This document shows, piece by piece, positions 63,944 through 64,000 of a stretch of DNA of 64,000 nt; position 1 is the first letter of the stretch, and each line of letters starts with the position of its first letter. The translations under genes were made by a program, and so were the position numbers. The notes beneath the pieces were generated by a model. That model did not search any database, was not told the DNA's origin, and saw only the letters and a list, made by a program, of their open reading frames with translations. Source of the DNA: Dyadobacter sp. 3J3 (GTDB lineage: Bacteria; Bacteroidota; Bacteroidia; Cytophagales; Spirosomataceae); contig NZ_VTOL01000011.1 in the NCBI RefSeq assembly GCF_009801115.1, positions 124,001 to 188,000 on the forward strand. Reading direction: 5' to 3'.

Positions 63944-64000
63944 AAAAGTGGATGTTTGGTGAGTTTTACTGTTTCAATTTATACATTGTCACCATAATTG

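Overview
The window reads as a chromosomal segment of a Bacteroidota bacterium, probably of the order Cytophagales and close to Dyadobacter or Spirosoma (inference from gene content and style; no rRNA gene is present). Supporting signs are a type IX secretion (T9SS) C-terminal domain, lipoproteins and Sec leaders of Bacteroidota type, TAnnTTTG-like -7 boxes, the near absence of Shine-Dalgarno sites, and moderate GC. No tRNA, rRNA, CRISPR array, prophage or SusC/SusD pair was recognised.

Region by region. Positions 1-2717 hold the 3' end of an FAD subunit and a complete molybdopterin subunit of a PaoABC/xanthine dehydrogenase-type oxidoreductase. A lone, possibly exported SelA-fold PLP enzyme follows (3110-4723), then small genes, an AI-2E-type membrane protein and a phosphoesterase (4953-8404). 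Positions 8513-14579 are a trehalose-from-maltodextrin operon: treZ overlaps a gene that fuses treY to malQ. Positions 14900-19647 carry an AsmA/DUF748-like protein, small stress or envelope proteins (including two convergent GSP17M-like paralogues) and an ankyrin protein. Positions 19753-23347 hold an esterase, an SDR enzyme, and cmoA overlapping an isoprenylcysteine-methyltransferase-like membrane gene. A nested inverted repeat precedes a two-component system (23704-25753), a small unknown gene and a bestrophin. The minus-strand pair 27373-31350 is a T9SS-exported purple-acid-phosphatase-like protein and a MauG-like dihaem peroxidase. Positions 31713-37276 hold miscellaneous enzymes and a TetR regulator with an FAD reductase.

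Positions 37722-59236 are one 21.5-kb plus-strand carbohydrate locus. It contains a DUF1080 (3-keto-disaccharide hydrolase-like) protein, three xylose-isomerase-like TIM barrels, an alpha/beta hydrolase, a DUF4432 aldose-epimerase-like protein, a cupin of phosphomannose-isomerase type, a Gfo/Idh/MocA dehydrogenase, a ribose-type ABC importer, an FG-GAP propeller, an atypical SGNH protein, a large PVC-type cytochrome/HEAT protein and a PQQ-propeller/cytochrome c protein. Together they suggest oxidation-based uptake and breakdown of an unknown sugar or glycoside. An IS200/RAYT-like transposase with tandem palindromic repeats sits inside the locus. The right end (59575-63943) is an ECF sigma/anti-sigma operon with a DUF4097-like protein, an outer-membrane barrel and a decayed copy of that barrel, followed by a lipoprotein.

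The most unusual signal is a set of short arrays of 7-bp units (GCTAANN) in the spacers of the sugar locus. They run in perfect 7-bp register, end 1-4 nt before start codons, and in three spacers are paired with an inverted array that begins at the preceding stop codon. A related GCCGANN array lies upstream of the ECF sigma gene.
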